DNA of 38,321 nucleotides, from positions 1 to 38,321 of the forward strand of contig MVQI01000019.1 in NCBI GenBank assembly GCA_002067795.1, written 5' to 3'. The stretch comes from Methanosaeta sp. PtaB.Bin039. Lineage in GTDB: Archaea; Halobacteriota; Methanosarcinia; Methanotrichales; Methanotrichaceae. The translations under genes were made by a program, and so were the position numbers. Of the stretch, positions 6,650 to 13,710 are shown one piece after another (within the stretch, counting starts at the first letter, position 1; every line of letters starts with the position of its first letter). The notes beneath the pieces were generated by a model, which saw only the letters and a list, made by a program, of their open reading frames with translations, was not told the DNA's origin and ran no database searches.

Positions 6650-7741
6650 GTGGCAATGGCAGCCCTTCAAGCAGGAATCTCAACACTGCTCGAATATCTC
6701 TCAGCTCATGTCTTGACCTGCCTGATACCGGCATTCTTCATAGCTGGGGCAATATCAGCGCTCCTCAAGAAGGAGGTGGTCCTGAGGTACTTTGGGGCAG
6801 ATGCACCAAAGTGGCTGTGCTATAGCGTTGCAGCCACATCCGGAACAATACTGGCAGTCTGCAGCTGCACTATCCTGCCCCTGTTTGCAGGAATAGAGAA
6901 GAAGGGTGCAGGAATAGGCCCTGCATCGGCGTTTCTCTTCTCGGGTCCTGCCATAAACATCCTGGCCATTGTCCTCACCGCCAGAGTCCTGGGCCTGGAC
7001 CTGGGAATTGCCAGGGCGGCGGCGGCAGTCTCGATGGCTGTTGTTATTGGCCTGATAATGGCTGCGATATTCGATAGAGGCCCTGATAAGTGCGCGACTT
7101 CACAAGGCAATGCATCGGCTCAAGTCGCCCACGCAGCGACCGAATCCCCTGGCATGGATGAGAACGATAAGGTCCCGGTCCTATTGCTGTCGATCCTAAT
7201 CGGCGTTCTGCTATCCGCCACCTCGAACCTCGAGTTCATGCTGAAATGGGCAATGGTGGCTGCATTTATAGCGGCCGCTGCCTTTGTGCTGGCGGCATAC
7301 CTCTCATCAGAGGAGAGGAGCGCATTCTTCAGCGAGACGTGGTTTCTGACAAGGAAGATCTTCCCATTGCTGGTGGCTGGAACTTTCATAACAGGAGTTG
7401 TTGGCTACTTCATTCCGGCCGAGCTGCTCAGAACATTTTTGGGCTCGAACAGCTTCATCGCATGCCTCATAGCCTCGGTTATCGGGGCTCTGCTTTACAT
7501 GCCCACTCTACTGGAGGTACCCATTGTTGGCACGCTCTTCGGTTACAGCACGGGAATAACAGCCCCGGGCCCTGCCCTATCTCTGCTCCTCGCTGGCCCA
7601 TCTCTCAGCCTGCCGAGCATGATAGTCATCACCAGAGTCGTAGGCCCAAAGAAAGGCGGCGCTTACATCCTCCTGGTCGTGATAGTCTCGACTCTGGTTG
7701 GGGTGCTCTACGGAGCAATAGCGAACATGAACGCTGGATGA
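6650..7741 (+). CDS. ArsP/DUF318-type permease
   Basis: A 363-residue integral membrane protein of the DUF318 permease family (PF03773), which includes the trivalent organoarsenical exporter ArsP. About eight hydrophobic segments form two halves separated by a hydrophilic loop (about residues 145-172). The signature cysteines are in AVCSCTILPLFAGI (C71, C73), followed by GPASAFLFSGPAINILAIV; the second half carries ALLYMPTLLEVPIVGTLF. The GTG at 6650 is the first usable start, with an ATG two codons later. No good ribosome site is visible. It follows the CVC-type arsR by 22 bp, so it is expected to be induced by arsenicals. The substrate could be methylated As(III), As(III) or another metal; the family does not decide this. 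Confidence 0.88.
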   Translation: MAMAALQAGISTLLEYLSAHVLTCLIPAFFIAGAISALLKKEVVLRYFGADAPKWLCYSVAATSGTILAVCSCTILPLFAGIEKKGAGIGPASAFLFSGPAINILAIVLTARVLGLDLGIARAAAAVSMAVVIGLIMAAIFDRGPDKCATSQGNASAQVAHAATESPGMDENDKVPVLLLSILIGVLLSATSNLEFMLKWAMVAAFIAAAAFVLAAYLSSEERSAFFSETWFLTRKIFPLLVAGTFITGVVGYFIPAELLRTFLGSNSFIACLIASVIGALLYMPTLLEVPIVGTLFGYSTGITAPGPALSLLLAGPSLSLPSMIVITRVVGPKKGGAYILLVVIVSTLVGVLYGAIANMNAG

Positions 7742-7927
7742 CGGGCTTTTTATGGTGGCGAATTGAGGATCAGATGTGCTCTTGGATCAGCCGTCGAGAT
7801 ATCAGATCGGAGAATAGAACGGCTGCAACCTGGCGTCAGACAAAGGGCCAGCCTGCTGACTCTTCGAAAATCCACAACAGATGCAATGGAGACTGAAGGT
7901 TGCTCTATGCAGCACCGAAAAAGGCAC

Positions 7928-8257
7928 TCATTTGCCCTTGGCTTTTAAATAGCTCCGGTACTCCCTCAAAAAGGCCTCCTTGTACAGGTCTTCGGCGTCT
8001 TCGGGAATGAAATTGAGCTTTCTCAGGTCAAAGACAAGCTGGTCGCCGGTCCTGTCCTCAGGCACCTTCCCACCCTTGGAGTATTCCTCGAAGACATCGT
8101 CCAGCCCCTCTATTTCGAGGCAGCATCCCCCGATCCTGACCGGGCGAAAGCCGATGACGCGTTTGCCGCAGCAGTCGCAGCAGCTGCTCTTCCTCGTAAA
8201 GAATTTATCGTTTGACATATCGGTCCCGCCTTTGATCCCCACTGCCTGTATCAGCAT
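7928..8257 (-). CDS. Cysteine-rich small protein (CCDCC motif), unknown function
   Basis: Up to 109 residues. The core starts at MSNDKFF (ATG at 8218, 96 residues) and shows KSSCCDCCGKRV followed by GGCCLEIEGL, seven cysteines that look like a metal or metalloid site. The rest is acidic and helical (GLDDVFEEYSKGG, ending EAFLREYRSYLKAKGK). It has no signal or membrane part. A TATA-like sequence on the minus strand at about 8279-8288 predicts a transcript start near 8257, so either a leaderless start at 8257 or the ATG at 8218 with a ~40-base leader is possible. It converges with the permease gene and lies downstream of the arsC/abrB genes on the same strand. I do not recognise a named family; a role in arsenic or metal binding is inferred from cysteines and context. 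Confidence 0.65.
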   Translation of the reverse strand: MLIQAVGIKGGTDMSNDKFFTRKSSCCDCCGKRVIGFRPVRIGGCCLEIEGLDDVFEEYSKGGKVPEDRTGDQLVFDLRKLNFIPEDAEDLYKEAFLREYRSYLKAKGK

Positions 8258-8392
8258 GATGAGCCATGTTTTTTGAGTTTTTATTTAGTTGTGTCCGGTG
8301 CCAGGAGCCTCGCTAATACTCTCGATAGCTCAAACAGGGAGATCACTTGATGGCCTAAATGAGTACATCCTCGCGATTTCGGTCTCATTTCT

Positions 8393-8423
8393 CACCCGCC
8401 CAGCAGCGGGTGCTCTCACCCGC
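8393..8423. repeat. Three alternating 7-mers that can form two exclusive hairpins
   Basis: CACCCGC (8393-8399), GCGGGTG (8406-8412) and CACCCGC (8417-8423) lie in a row. The middle copy can pair with either neighbour but not both. It lies in the gap between the frameshifted AbrB gene and the CCDCC protein gene. It may be a terminator or a switch; there is no adjoining T-run on either strand. Confidence 0.4.
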
Positions 8424-8504
8424 AGGCGTCCTTTCTGTGGCATTCCTCCGAAACGGTGGGTGGAGGAGCGAGGATGTCTCGTACATGATTTATTATATTG
8501 TCAC

Positions 8505-8787
8505 CTATTTCCTTAAGATCCCGTCGATGACCGGCCCAAGCATTGACTTCACCATGCTCTCGAGCTTCTCGACCTTGATCAGGGATAGGCAGCATACCTC
8601 TCCATCCTTCTCCATGGCGATCACAGCCAGCTTATCTCCTGCCAGTATCTTCGCCCTTTCCCTGAGGTCTTTTGGGAGCACCTTTTTGCCCTCGCTCGTC
8701 GATGCTCACTATGGATTCCACTCTGCAGCGGCTCATCCCACCTGGCAGGCAACAGGATTTTGCCCCATCCTCACTTGTCAAGATCAT
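8505..8787 (-). pseudogene. AbrB-family protein resembling HgcAB-associated HgcC, one frameshift
   Basis: The minus strand encodes an AbrB/SpoVT-type swapped-hairpin protein in two frames. The start is MILTSEDGAKSCCLPGG (ATG at 8787, with GGAGGT directly before it), then CRVESIVSIDERGQ. After one extra base in a run of five A (T-run 8683-8687 on the plus strand) it continues VLPKDLRERAKILAGDKLAV, then MEKDGEVCCLSLIKVEKL and a TAG at 8505-8507. The cysteine-rich start, SIDERGQxVLPK and DGEVCCLSLIK match what I recall of HgcAB-associated HgcC and of AbrB proteins beside arsenite methyltransferases. No hgcA or hgcB is in the window. The single homopolymer frameshift could be a real mutation or a sequencing error. 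If intact, it would be a small DNA-binding regulator downstream of arsC. Confidence 0.7.
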
Positions 8788-8814
8788 ACCTCCGCCCCCG
8801 ACGATTTCACTGAA

Positions 8815-8845
8815 GATTTAAATATTTCTGATTAATCAGAAATAT
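8815..8845 (-). promoter_or_regulatory. Perfect 24-bp palindrome overlapping a TATA-like box, probable operator
   Basis: ATATTTCTGATT and its exact inverted copy (8822-8845) abut with no spacer. On the minus strand it lies 35-58 bases ahead of the ATG of the AbrB-type gene, and its promoter-proximal end overlaps AAATATTTAAATC (8815-8827), a TATA-like box. A repressor dimer bound here would block TBP. Candidates are ArsR1, ArsR2 or the AbrB protein itself. Confidence 0.6.
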
Positions 8846-8940
8846 AAGTGCGGCACCAATCACTGGCCAGACTGCCACCTTTCATGAATCGGCCGAACCA
8901 TGTGCGATAACGATAGAGACGAACAGGTCAAATCCTGAAG

Positions 8941-9399
8941 TCAGCCGCCAAAGGTCCTGGAAATCCATTCCTTGATCTGGTCTCTGACCTGCCTGAAGAC
9001 CTGAAGCTTCTCCTCCTCCGATCCGGCGGCTGCGTCCGGGTCCTCGAAGCCTCTGTGAATCACCTCTCTGGCGCGCGGAAACCTTGAAGGAAGCTGAATA
9101 TTCGTGCTGCAGACAGGACAGGCCTGTCTTGCCCCGTCGCATAGAGTGACCGCCAGGTCGAATACAATGTCAAAGAGATCCTCGGAGGTCTTTGAGCGCT
9201 GATGGGAGATATCGATACCCAGCTCTCCCATGACCTCAACCGCCCGCCAGTTTACCGATGTGGCCACGGTGCCTGCACTGAAGGAATCGAACCGATCGCC
9301 ATACATGGCCCTCAATAGGCCTTCGGCCATCTGGGATCTGGCGGAATTATGGGTGCACAAAAACAATACCTTCTTCTTAGGAGGTCCTGCATCAGCCAT
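8941..9399 (-). CDS. arsC: Arsenate reductase, low-molecular-weight phosphatase type
   Basis: A 152-residue cytoplasmic enzyme of the LMW-PTP/ArsC family that reduces arsenate to arsenite. The phosphate-binding loop is VLFLCTHNSARSQMAEG, with nucleophile C15 and R21. The acid residue lies in FEDPDAA (D120 or D122). Redox cysteines are present at C87, C94 and C97 (TLCDGARQACPVC), as needed for a thioredoxin-linked intramolecular disulfide relay. The start ATG at 9399 has GGTGAG about six bases ahead, and a TATA-like TAAAATATAAAA lies at 9430-9441, giving a short leader. It precedes the AbrB-type gene on the same strand, but the palindrome between them suggests separate control. The product arsenite would be exported by Acr3, encoded 2.4 kb away on the other strand. 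Confidence 0.92.
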   Translation of the reverse strand: MADAGPPKKKVLFLCTHNSARSQMAEGLLRAMYGDRFDSFSAGTVATSVNWRAVEVMGELGIDISHQRSKTSEDLFDIVFDLAVTLCDGARQACPVCSTNIQLPSRFPRAREVIHRGFEDPDAAAGSEEEKLQVFRQVRDQIKEWISRTFGG

Positions 9400-9535
9400 C
9401 GTCTCACCGCTTCCTGCTTTTCTAATCGATTTTATATTTTAGGACGTCTGCCCAAGCACACCTCGAATCCTGAGCGCCACCACAGCATATGGCAAGCCAG
9501 ATTGGGATAGCTTCCGGAGAAGATATCTCGTTGCC

Positions 9536-9564
9536 CCTTCAAGGTCCATGGACTTGATATAGCC
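9536..9564. repeat. 29-bp repeat with palindromic core, copy 1
   Basis: CCTTCAAGGTCCATGGACTT followed by GATATAGCC; identical to 9611-9639. After one extra C here, the shared sequence goes on as GAAGAACG in both copies. The core GTCCATGGAC is a perfect palindrome. Confidence 0.8.
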
Positions 9565-9610
9565 CGAAGAACGCAGGAGATCGCCCCTAGCCTGGCTGGC
9601 TATCGATAAG

Positions 9611-9639
9611 CCTTCAAGGTCCATGGACTTGATATAGCC
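9611..9639. repeat. 29-bp repeat with palindromic core, copy 2
   Basis: Identical to 9536-9564 and 75 bp away in direct orientation. The distance is about seven helix turns, compatible with two protein-binding sites on one face of the DNA, or simply a small duplication. Confidence 0.8.
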
Positions 9640-9775
9640 GAAGAACGTCTCTTGCGCGATGCTTGTGAGGGCTTGAGAACGAAAGGGAAGAAAGAGCGGA
9701 AATTCTATCCTGGATAGGCGACTTCTCGTATCTCGAAGGCATGAAGGCATCCGCTACCCTATGTCGGCTGCCAGT

Positions 9776-10321
9776 TCATCCTGCTGAACTTTCGCCATGC
9801 AGGATAAGTGCGTTCTCGATGTAGCTTCTGATCCAATCTTCGCCAGTGACATCATCGGAGCTATGCCATACTGGCACGACTCTGCCCTCGGAGTCCAAGG
9901 CGAGTGTCACTACGACCGTCAAAGGTACGTATGATATTGCGCCGCCATTGGGATCGTAGGCTTTCAGGGCTTCGTTGGACATTGTATCTCCGCTTTCGGC
10001 GCTTATCTCGTAGAATTCGATCCGGCCTCCGAATTCGTCGGTTATATTCCCGACAGCCTCGGTCTGGGGTGCACAATAACCGCAATTTCTATGGACGTAT
10101 ATCAGCACCGGCTTGCTCTTCAGTGCATTCAAGACCCAACCAGGATGTGCGACCTGGCCGCCGGATGCCGTGGACTGATCAGGATATGTGGTCCACCAGT
10201 CGTCGTTTTCAGATCCTAAAGAGTACTCTTTGCCGATGGCGTCAAGCCCGCTGGCGAGAACCAAGATCGCAATCAAGGGGGCTATGAAGACGGCCTTTCT
10301 AATCATGTCCATCAAGTACAC
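9776..10321 (-). CDS. Secreted thioredoxin-fold protein (CGYC)
   Basis: A 181-residue protein with a signal peptide or membrane anchor at residues 8-28 (RKAVFIAPLIAILVLASGL). A thioredoxin-like domain follows: KPVLIYVHRNCGYCAPQTEA, with redox pair C80-GY-C83, and a cis-proline region SYVPLTVVV. It should act outside the membrane in thiol-disulfide exchange. A role as electron donor to the cytoplasmic ArsC is therefore unlikely unless the hydrophobic N-terminus is an internal anchor. Starts at codons 1, 4 or 6 are all possible. The gene is flanked by arsC (same strand, 380 bp downstream) and the second arsR (divergent). The acidic insert DDWWTTYPDQSTASGGQ precedes the domain. Its substrate is unknown. 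Confidence 0.8.
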   Translation of the reverse strand: MYLMDMIRKAVFIAPLIAILVLASGLDAIGKEYSLGSENDDWWTTYPDQSTASGGQVAHPGWVLNALKSKPVLIYVHRNCGYCAPQTEAVGNITDEFGGRIEFYEISAESGDTMSNEALKAYDPNGGAISYVPLTVVVTLALDSEGRVVPVWHSSDDVTGEDWIRSYIENALILHGESSAG

Positions 10322-10822
10322 GCTCCAATCGATTTCGGATTTCTAGAGTTATATAGTATGTTTATTATGATTAAGGGAATTCATATAAACACATTGAGAA
10401 GACGCGAGCAGGTCCACCACCCTCGCAGGATTCATTTCCTCGCACCGCGAGGGCCTTGGCGATCGATATCTTTTCCCACACCCCTTCTTGCGCCTGCAAT
10501 AATCCAAGAAGCCTGCCATTATGGGGCAAGCCAGCTCCCCATATCAACATTATTGGATATAAGAATTTCGACGAGTTGTCTTCGATGGAGCCGAAATGCT
10601 GGATGTCCCACAATCCATTGATGAATTTTTCTGTGAATATCTTAGTCGTCAACAGGTGATACTGAGTTAGTTGCAGGCCGCTTACGAAATCGTTCTAGCC
10701 TATTTTATCAAAGACGCCATCTCGGAAAACTGACTTGCGACATATGATGAGAAAGAATTATATATCGAAATAGGTTGATATGATGGGTAGAAGATCGAAA
10801 TGGGATAGTGGCAGGATTTCAA
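10322..10822. other. Gene-free stretch ending in the arsR2 promoter
   Basis: No convincing gene. Overlapping open frames on both strands (for example 10371-10652, minus) have no ribosome site or recognisable family. The right end carries the TATA-like box of the second arsR transcript at 10758-10765. Confidence 0.5.
10758..10765 (+). promoter_or_regulatory. TATA-like box of the arsR2 transcript
   Basis: TTATATAT preceded by a purine-rich GAGAAAGAA that could act as BRE. Transcription would start near 10790, leaving a ~120-base leader before the arsR2 ATG. Two cysteine-containing micro-frames lie inside that leader. Confidence 0.45.
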
Positions 10823-10855
10823 ATGGATACCTGCGCCGATTGTAGGAAAAGATGA
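10823..10855 (+). CDS. Ten-residue leader frame MDTCADCRKR
   Basis: An ATG frame of ten codons, preceded by GCAGGA (a weak ribosome site), encodes a peptide with a CADC pair and a basic tail. Its TGA overlaps the ATG of the next micro-frame (ATGA). Position in the arsR2 leader and the CxxC content make a regulatory leader peptide possible. Chance occurrence cannot be excluded for so short a frame. Confidence 0.3.
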   Translation: MDTCADCRKR

Positions 10856-10896
10856 GGCAAGGACCATACGGTCAAGATTGCTGTTGCTGCGATTGA
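10852..10896 (+). CDS. Fourteen-residue leader frame ending in four cysteines
   Basis: MRQGPYGQDCCCCD, overlapping the stop of the preceding micro-frame by ATGA and ending 14 bases before the arsR2 ATG. TAGGA lies just ahead of its ATG. A run of four cysteine codons directly upstream of an arsenite-sensing repressor could make translation sensitive to cysteine supply or to thiol-binding metalloids. The call is speculative. Confidence 0.3.
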   Translation: MRQGPYGQDCCCCD

Positions 10897-10910
10897 GAAC
10901 AGGGCAATTC

Positions 10911-11321
10911 ATGGAGATCGTCCCCAACGAGGCAGTCCACAGGATGACACGGCTGATCGGCGATCCCGATAAGGCCGAGTGTAAGGTCGATAGGCTTCGC
11001 TCCATCACGAGAAAGATTGATGAGAAGGAGGCCCTGGAGGAAGCGGAGATATTCAAGGCCATGGCCGATCCCTGCCGCGTAAAGATCCTCATGCTGCTTA
11101 GAGAAGGAGAACTGTGTGCCTGCGAGATCATGATAGGCCTCGACCGGCCACAATCCAGCACATCTCACCACCTTTCAATTCTGAAGGATGCTGGGCTTAT
11201 AAGAGAGCGAAAGGACGGGAGATGGTCCAGATATCGTTTGTCTGAGGGTGCCGTAATAGAGATGCTCAACATCGCAAAGCTGATTGTGGAAAACCGAAAT
11301 CCGAGAAGCTGCAATGGATGA
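10911..11321 (+). CDS. arsR: ArsR-family arsenic/metal-responsive repressor 2
   Basis: A 136-residue ArsR/SmtB protein if it starts at the ATG 10911; an in-frame TTG at 10878 would add 11 residues. An N-terminal ~45-residue extension precedes the winged helix (KAMADPCRVKILMLL). The sensing motif GELCACEIM is intact with C69 and C71, and further cysteines C24 and C55 could join the site. The recognition helix is QSSTSHHLSILKDAGLIRER, and the wing GRWSRYRL follows. It differs clearly from ArsR1 and has the longer N-terminus. It lies 484 bp ahead of acr3 in the same direction and probably controls the acr3-dsr operon. The TATA-like box at 10758-10765 implies a long leader. Confidence 0.9.
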   Translation: MEIVPNEAVHRMTRLIGDPDKAECKVDRLRSITRKIDEKEALEEAEIFKAMADPCRVKILMLLREGELCACEIMIGLDRPQSSTSHHLSILKDAGLIRERKDGRWSRYRLSEGAVIEMLNIAKLIVENRNPRSCNG

Positions 11322-11805
11322 CCTGTCCCGATGAAATACACTGCTGCAAATCTGGCCTTGCATCACATGGGCGACTTGTGCTGCACGAGAATTAGGCATC
11401 CCCGAAACCTCTTCTCCTTTAGAATACCGATCGTCTTTCTCATTGCCCTCGCTCTGGTGGCTGAAGCCGGCTGCTGGAGTCCAAGTGCTTCTCTGAGAAT
11501 AGATGATGGGGAGAGGGCGGTTCGGCAGCTCGGCGCCAAAGACTGCTCGGATGGAGATTAAGATGCTAGTATACAAGAGCCGCTCTATCAGGCAGGATCA
11601 TTTCACCAATGGCCAGTTCCTGAAGCCTATGAAAGGCGTTTTTGGCTCGGATGCGTATTGGACGTCTCTGGCCGAGATGGTCCCGACCCAATCATATCAA
11701 GAACACCATCTGTATCCCCACTGAGGAATTCCCTGATGATTATGGTTCCTCAATAAGGCACGAAGGCCCAGAAGAAATACCCCGTTCTCCGATGGGAGGA
11801 AGCGA
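11322..11805. other. Gene-free stretch between arsR2 and acr3
   Basis: Three short overlapping plus-strand frames are present (11331-11561, 11503-11724, 11642-11854). One has a hydrophobic segment (IPIVFLIALALVAEAGC). None has a good ribosome site or a recognisable family, and the frames change as in decayed DNA. A small gene may have been lost here. The acr3 ribosome site GGAGGA is at 11795-11800. Confidence 0.45.
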
Positions 11806-12894
11806 ATGTCAAATGGAGCCATCAGAAGGCTGGATTTCTTATCCCGCTACCTGACAATCTGGATATTTGTAGCGATGTTCCTGGGAATCGGAATAGGCCG
11901 CTTCGCCCCAGGCATAAGCCAGGTCGTATTGAGCCTGCAGGCAGGCACGACATCAATACCGATAGCACTCGGCTTGATACTGATGATGTACCCGCCTCTG
12001 GCAAAGGTGAGGTATGAAGAGCTCGGCAAGGTCTTCAAGGACAGGAAAGTACTTGGCCTCTCTCTGGTCCAGAACTGGGTCGTCGGTCCGATCCTGATGT
12101 TCGCCCTGGCCGTGGTCTTTCTGAGAGATCAGCCCCATCTTATGTACGGCATAATCCTGATCGGCCTGGCCCGCTGCATTGCAATGGTCATCGTATGGAA
12201 CGAGCTTGCATGCGGCTGTACGGAATACTGCGCCGCCCTGGTCGGCCTGAATTCCATATTCCAGGTCTTATTTTACTCTATCTATGCCTACCTGTTCATC
12301 ACAGTATTGCCTGCAGCTTTTGGCGTGGCAGAAGGAACGCCGATCGATGTGACGATCTCCCAGATTGCAGAAAGCGTATTCATCTATTTAGGGATACCAT
12401 TTCTGGCAGGGATAATCACCAGATACTACCTTATCAAGGCCAAAGGAATGGGATGGTATGAGAGGGAGTTTATACCAAGGGTCTCGCCAATTACGCTTGT
12501 AGCCCTGCTCTTCACAATCGTTGTGATGTTCTCCTTGAAAGGCGACTACATCGTGCAGCTGCCGTTAGATGTGCTTCGAGTGGCCGTACCCCTTGCAGTA
12601 TACTTCCTCGTTATGTTCTTCGTCAGCTTCTTTATGGCCTACAAGCTGGGTGTCAGCTATGAGAACACCGCCGCCCTGTCCTTCACCGCCGCCAGCAACA
12701 ACTTCGAGCTGGCAATCGCTGTTGCAGTAGGGGTCTTTGGCATCGCCTCTGCGGAGGCTTTTGCCGCCGTGATCGGCCCGCTCATAGAGGTTCCAGTTCT
12801 GATCGCCCTCGTAAACGTGGCCTTGAAGCTTAAGGATAGGTATTATCCAGATTATTCCAAGGACGTTTCGTGTGAATCTGGAGTTGTCAGGTGA
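11806..12894 (+). CDS. acr3: Acr3-family arsenite efflux transporter
   Basis: A 362-residue membrane protein with about ten transmembrane segments, of the Acr3 branch of the bile/arsenite/riboflavin transporter superfamily. It exports As(III) using the proton gradient. Family marks are [29 protein letters not shown], and [20 protein letters not shown] with the essential cysteine (C124) of the fourth helix; [19 protein letters not shown] carries the conserved discontinuous-helix region. All look intact. GGAGGA five bases before the ATG gives a strong start. The next gene begins five bases after the stop and its ribosome site overlaps the acr3 end, so this is the first gene of a five-gene operon with the HTH/Fe-S protein and dsrEFH. 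Control by ArsR2 is likely. Confidence 0.93.
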   Translation: MSNGAIRRLDFLSRYLTIWIFVAMFLGIGIGRFAPGISQVVLSLQAGTTSIPIALGLILMMYPPLAKVRYEELGKVFKDRKVLGLSLVQNWVVGPILMFALAVVFLRDQPHLMYGIILIGLARCIAMVIVWNELACGCTEYCAALVGLNSIFQVLFYSIYAYLFITVLPAAFGVAEGTPIDVTISQIAESVFIYLGIPFLAGIITRYYLIKAKGMGWYEREFIPRVSPITLVALLFTIVVMFSLKGDYIVQLPLDVLRVAVPLAVYFLVMFFVSFFMAYKLGVSYENTAALSFTAASNNFELAIAVAVGVFGIASAEAFAAVIGPLIEVPVLIALVNVALKLKDRYYPDYSKDVSCESGVVR

Positions 12895-12899
12895 GATAG

Positions 12900-13697
12900 A
12901 TGACAGGATCGCCCGCAGAGGTGAAGCTAGTGAGCAACGCCATGGCCAATATCACCAGGAGAAAGATCATGGCCATGCTGGTTGAGAAGAGCAGAACAAG
13001 AGAGGAGATCGCCGGATCGGTGGGTCCATCTATGCTGGATTACCACCTGCAGATGCTTCAGCAGGCAGGTTTGGTCCAGGCAAAGGACGATTCCCTGTAC
13101 CTCAGCGATTTCGGAAAGAACTTCATGGAGACAAAGTCTGAGAAGCCGGCTGAGATCAAGAGAGATCTGAGTGGGACCAAGCCTCTCGAAGTCGTCGAGA
13201 TCAGACAGCTCTTGCCCTGCATAGCCGACAGCACCAAGTTCAGAACCATCGCCCGCCTCGAGCCGGCCCTGGCAGGCGCCTTGAGACTGCTTGAGCCACT
13301 GTTTCCGAGGGCAAGGTACTCGGATAAGCTGGGGGCCCTGCTGATTCAGAAGGGCAACAAGCTAATCACGATCTACTCCGGCGGAAATGTCACCATGACC
13401 ATGGTTGGGGGCCAGTCCGATGCCTGCGAGACCCTGGAGGAGATACGCAATACCATAAACGAGGCGATATCCAGAGGGATTACCCCTGTGCCGCGCGAGA
13501 AGGTCAAGGTGGACCACGCCGAGATATACGAGTACCTCCCAAAGACCAACTGCCAGGCCTGTGCAGAGCAGAGCTGCTATGCGTTCGCCATCAAGCTTGT
13601 GGGCAGGGAGACGGCTCTTGATAGATGCACCCCTCTGCTGGAATCGAGATATGCCACAAACCTTGAACACATCCGGTCTCTGCTGGAATACCTCTAA
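12900..13697 (+). CDS. HTH protein with C-terminal 4Fe-4S domain, probable redox or metalloid sensor
   Basis: A 265-residue cytoplasmic protein. Residues 8-75 form an ArsR-like winged helix (RRKIMAMLVEKSRTREEIAG, SMLDYHLQMLQQAGLVQ). The middle (about 100-195) is a ligand or dimer domain with C107 and C176 and a GALLIQKGNKLITIYSGG strand pair. The C-terminus (205-250) holds CX2CX4CX16C (C218, C221, C226, C243; TNCQACAEQSCYAFAIKL), the motif of the small Fe-S domain found at the start of acetyl-CoA decarbonylase/synthase gamma subunits. It is translated from AGGTGA overlapping the acr3 end, five bases from the acr3 stop, and is followed at once by dsrE. Arsenite or oxygen could act by destroying or replacing the cluster. 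Similar HTH/Fe-S proteins occur in methanogens; their ligand is unknown. Confidence 0.82.
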   Translation: MTGSPAEVKLVSNAMANITRRKIMAMLVEKSRTREEIAGSVGPSMLDYHLQMLQQAGLVQAKDDSLYLSDFGKNFMETKSEKPAEIKRDLSGTKPLEVVEIRQLLPCIADSTKFRTIARLEPALAGALRLLEPLFPRARYSDKLGALLIQKGNKLITIYSGGNVTMTMVGGQSDACETLEEIRNTINEAISRGITPVPREKVKVDHAEIYEYLPKTNCQACAEQSCYAFAIKLVGRETALDRCTPLLESRYATNLEHIRSLLEYL

Positions 13698-13710
13698 CAG
13701 GTGCGATAAA

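Larger units (their letters stand above)
9400..9775. other. Gene-free stretch with arsC promoter and a duplicated 29-mer
   Basis: It contains the arsC promoter (TATA-like 9430-9441, minus strand) and two copies of a 29-bp repeat (9536-9564, 9611-9639). A 103-codon minus-strand frame runs through both copies, so that GYIKSMDLEG appears twice. It resembles no known protein, and I regard it as a product of the repeat rather than a gene. Confidence 0.5.

Noticed and set aside
8373-8386. 14-mer GCGATTTCGGTCTC also present inverted at 28747-28760, possible mobile-element end
   Set aside because: Similarity stops at both ends of the 14-mer; a single match of this length in 38 kb is weak evidence.
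10371-10652. 93-codon minus-strand frame in the gap between the thioredoxin-fold gene and arsR2
   Set aside because: Parts look protein-like, but there is no ribosome site, no family, and an equally long frame on the other strand.
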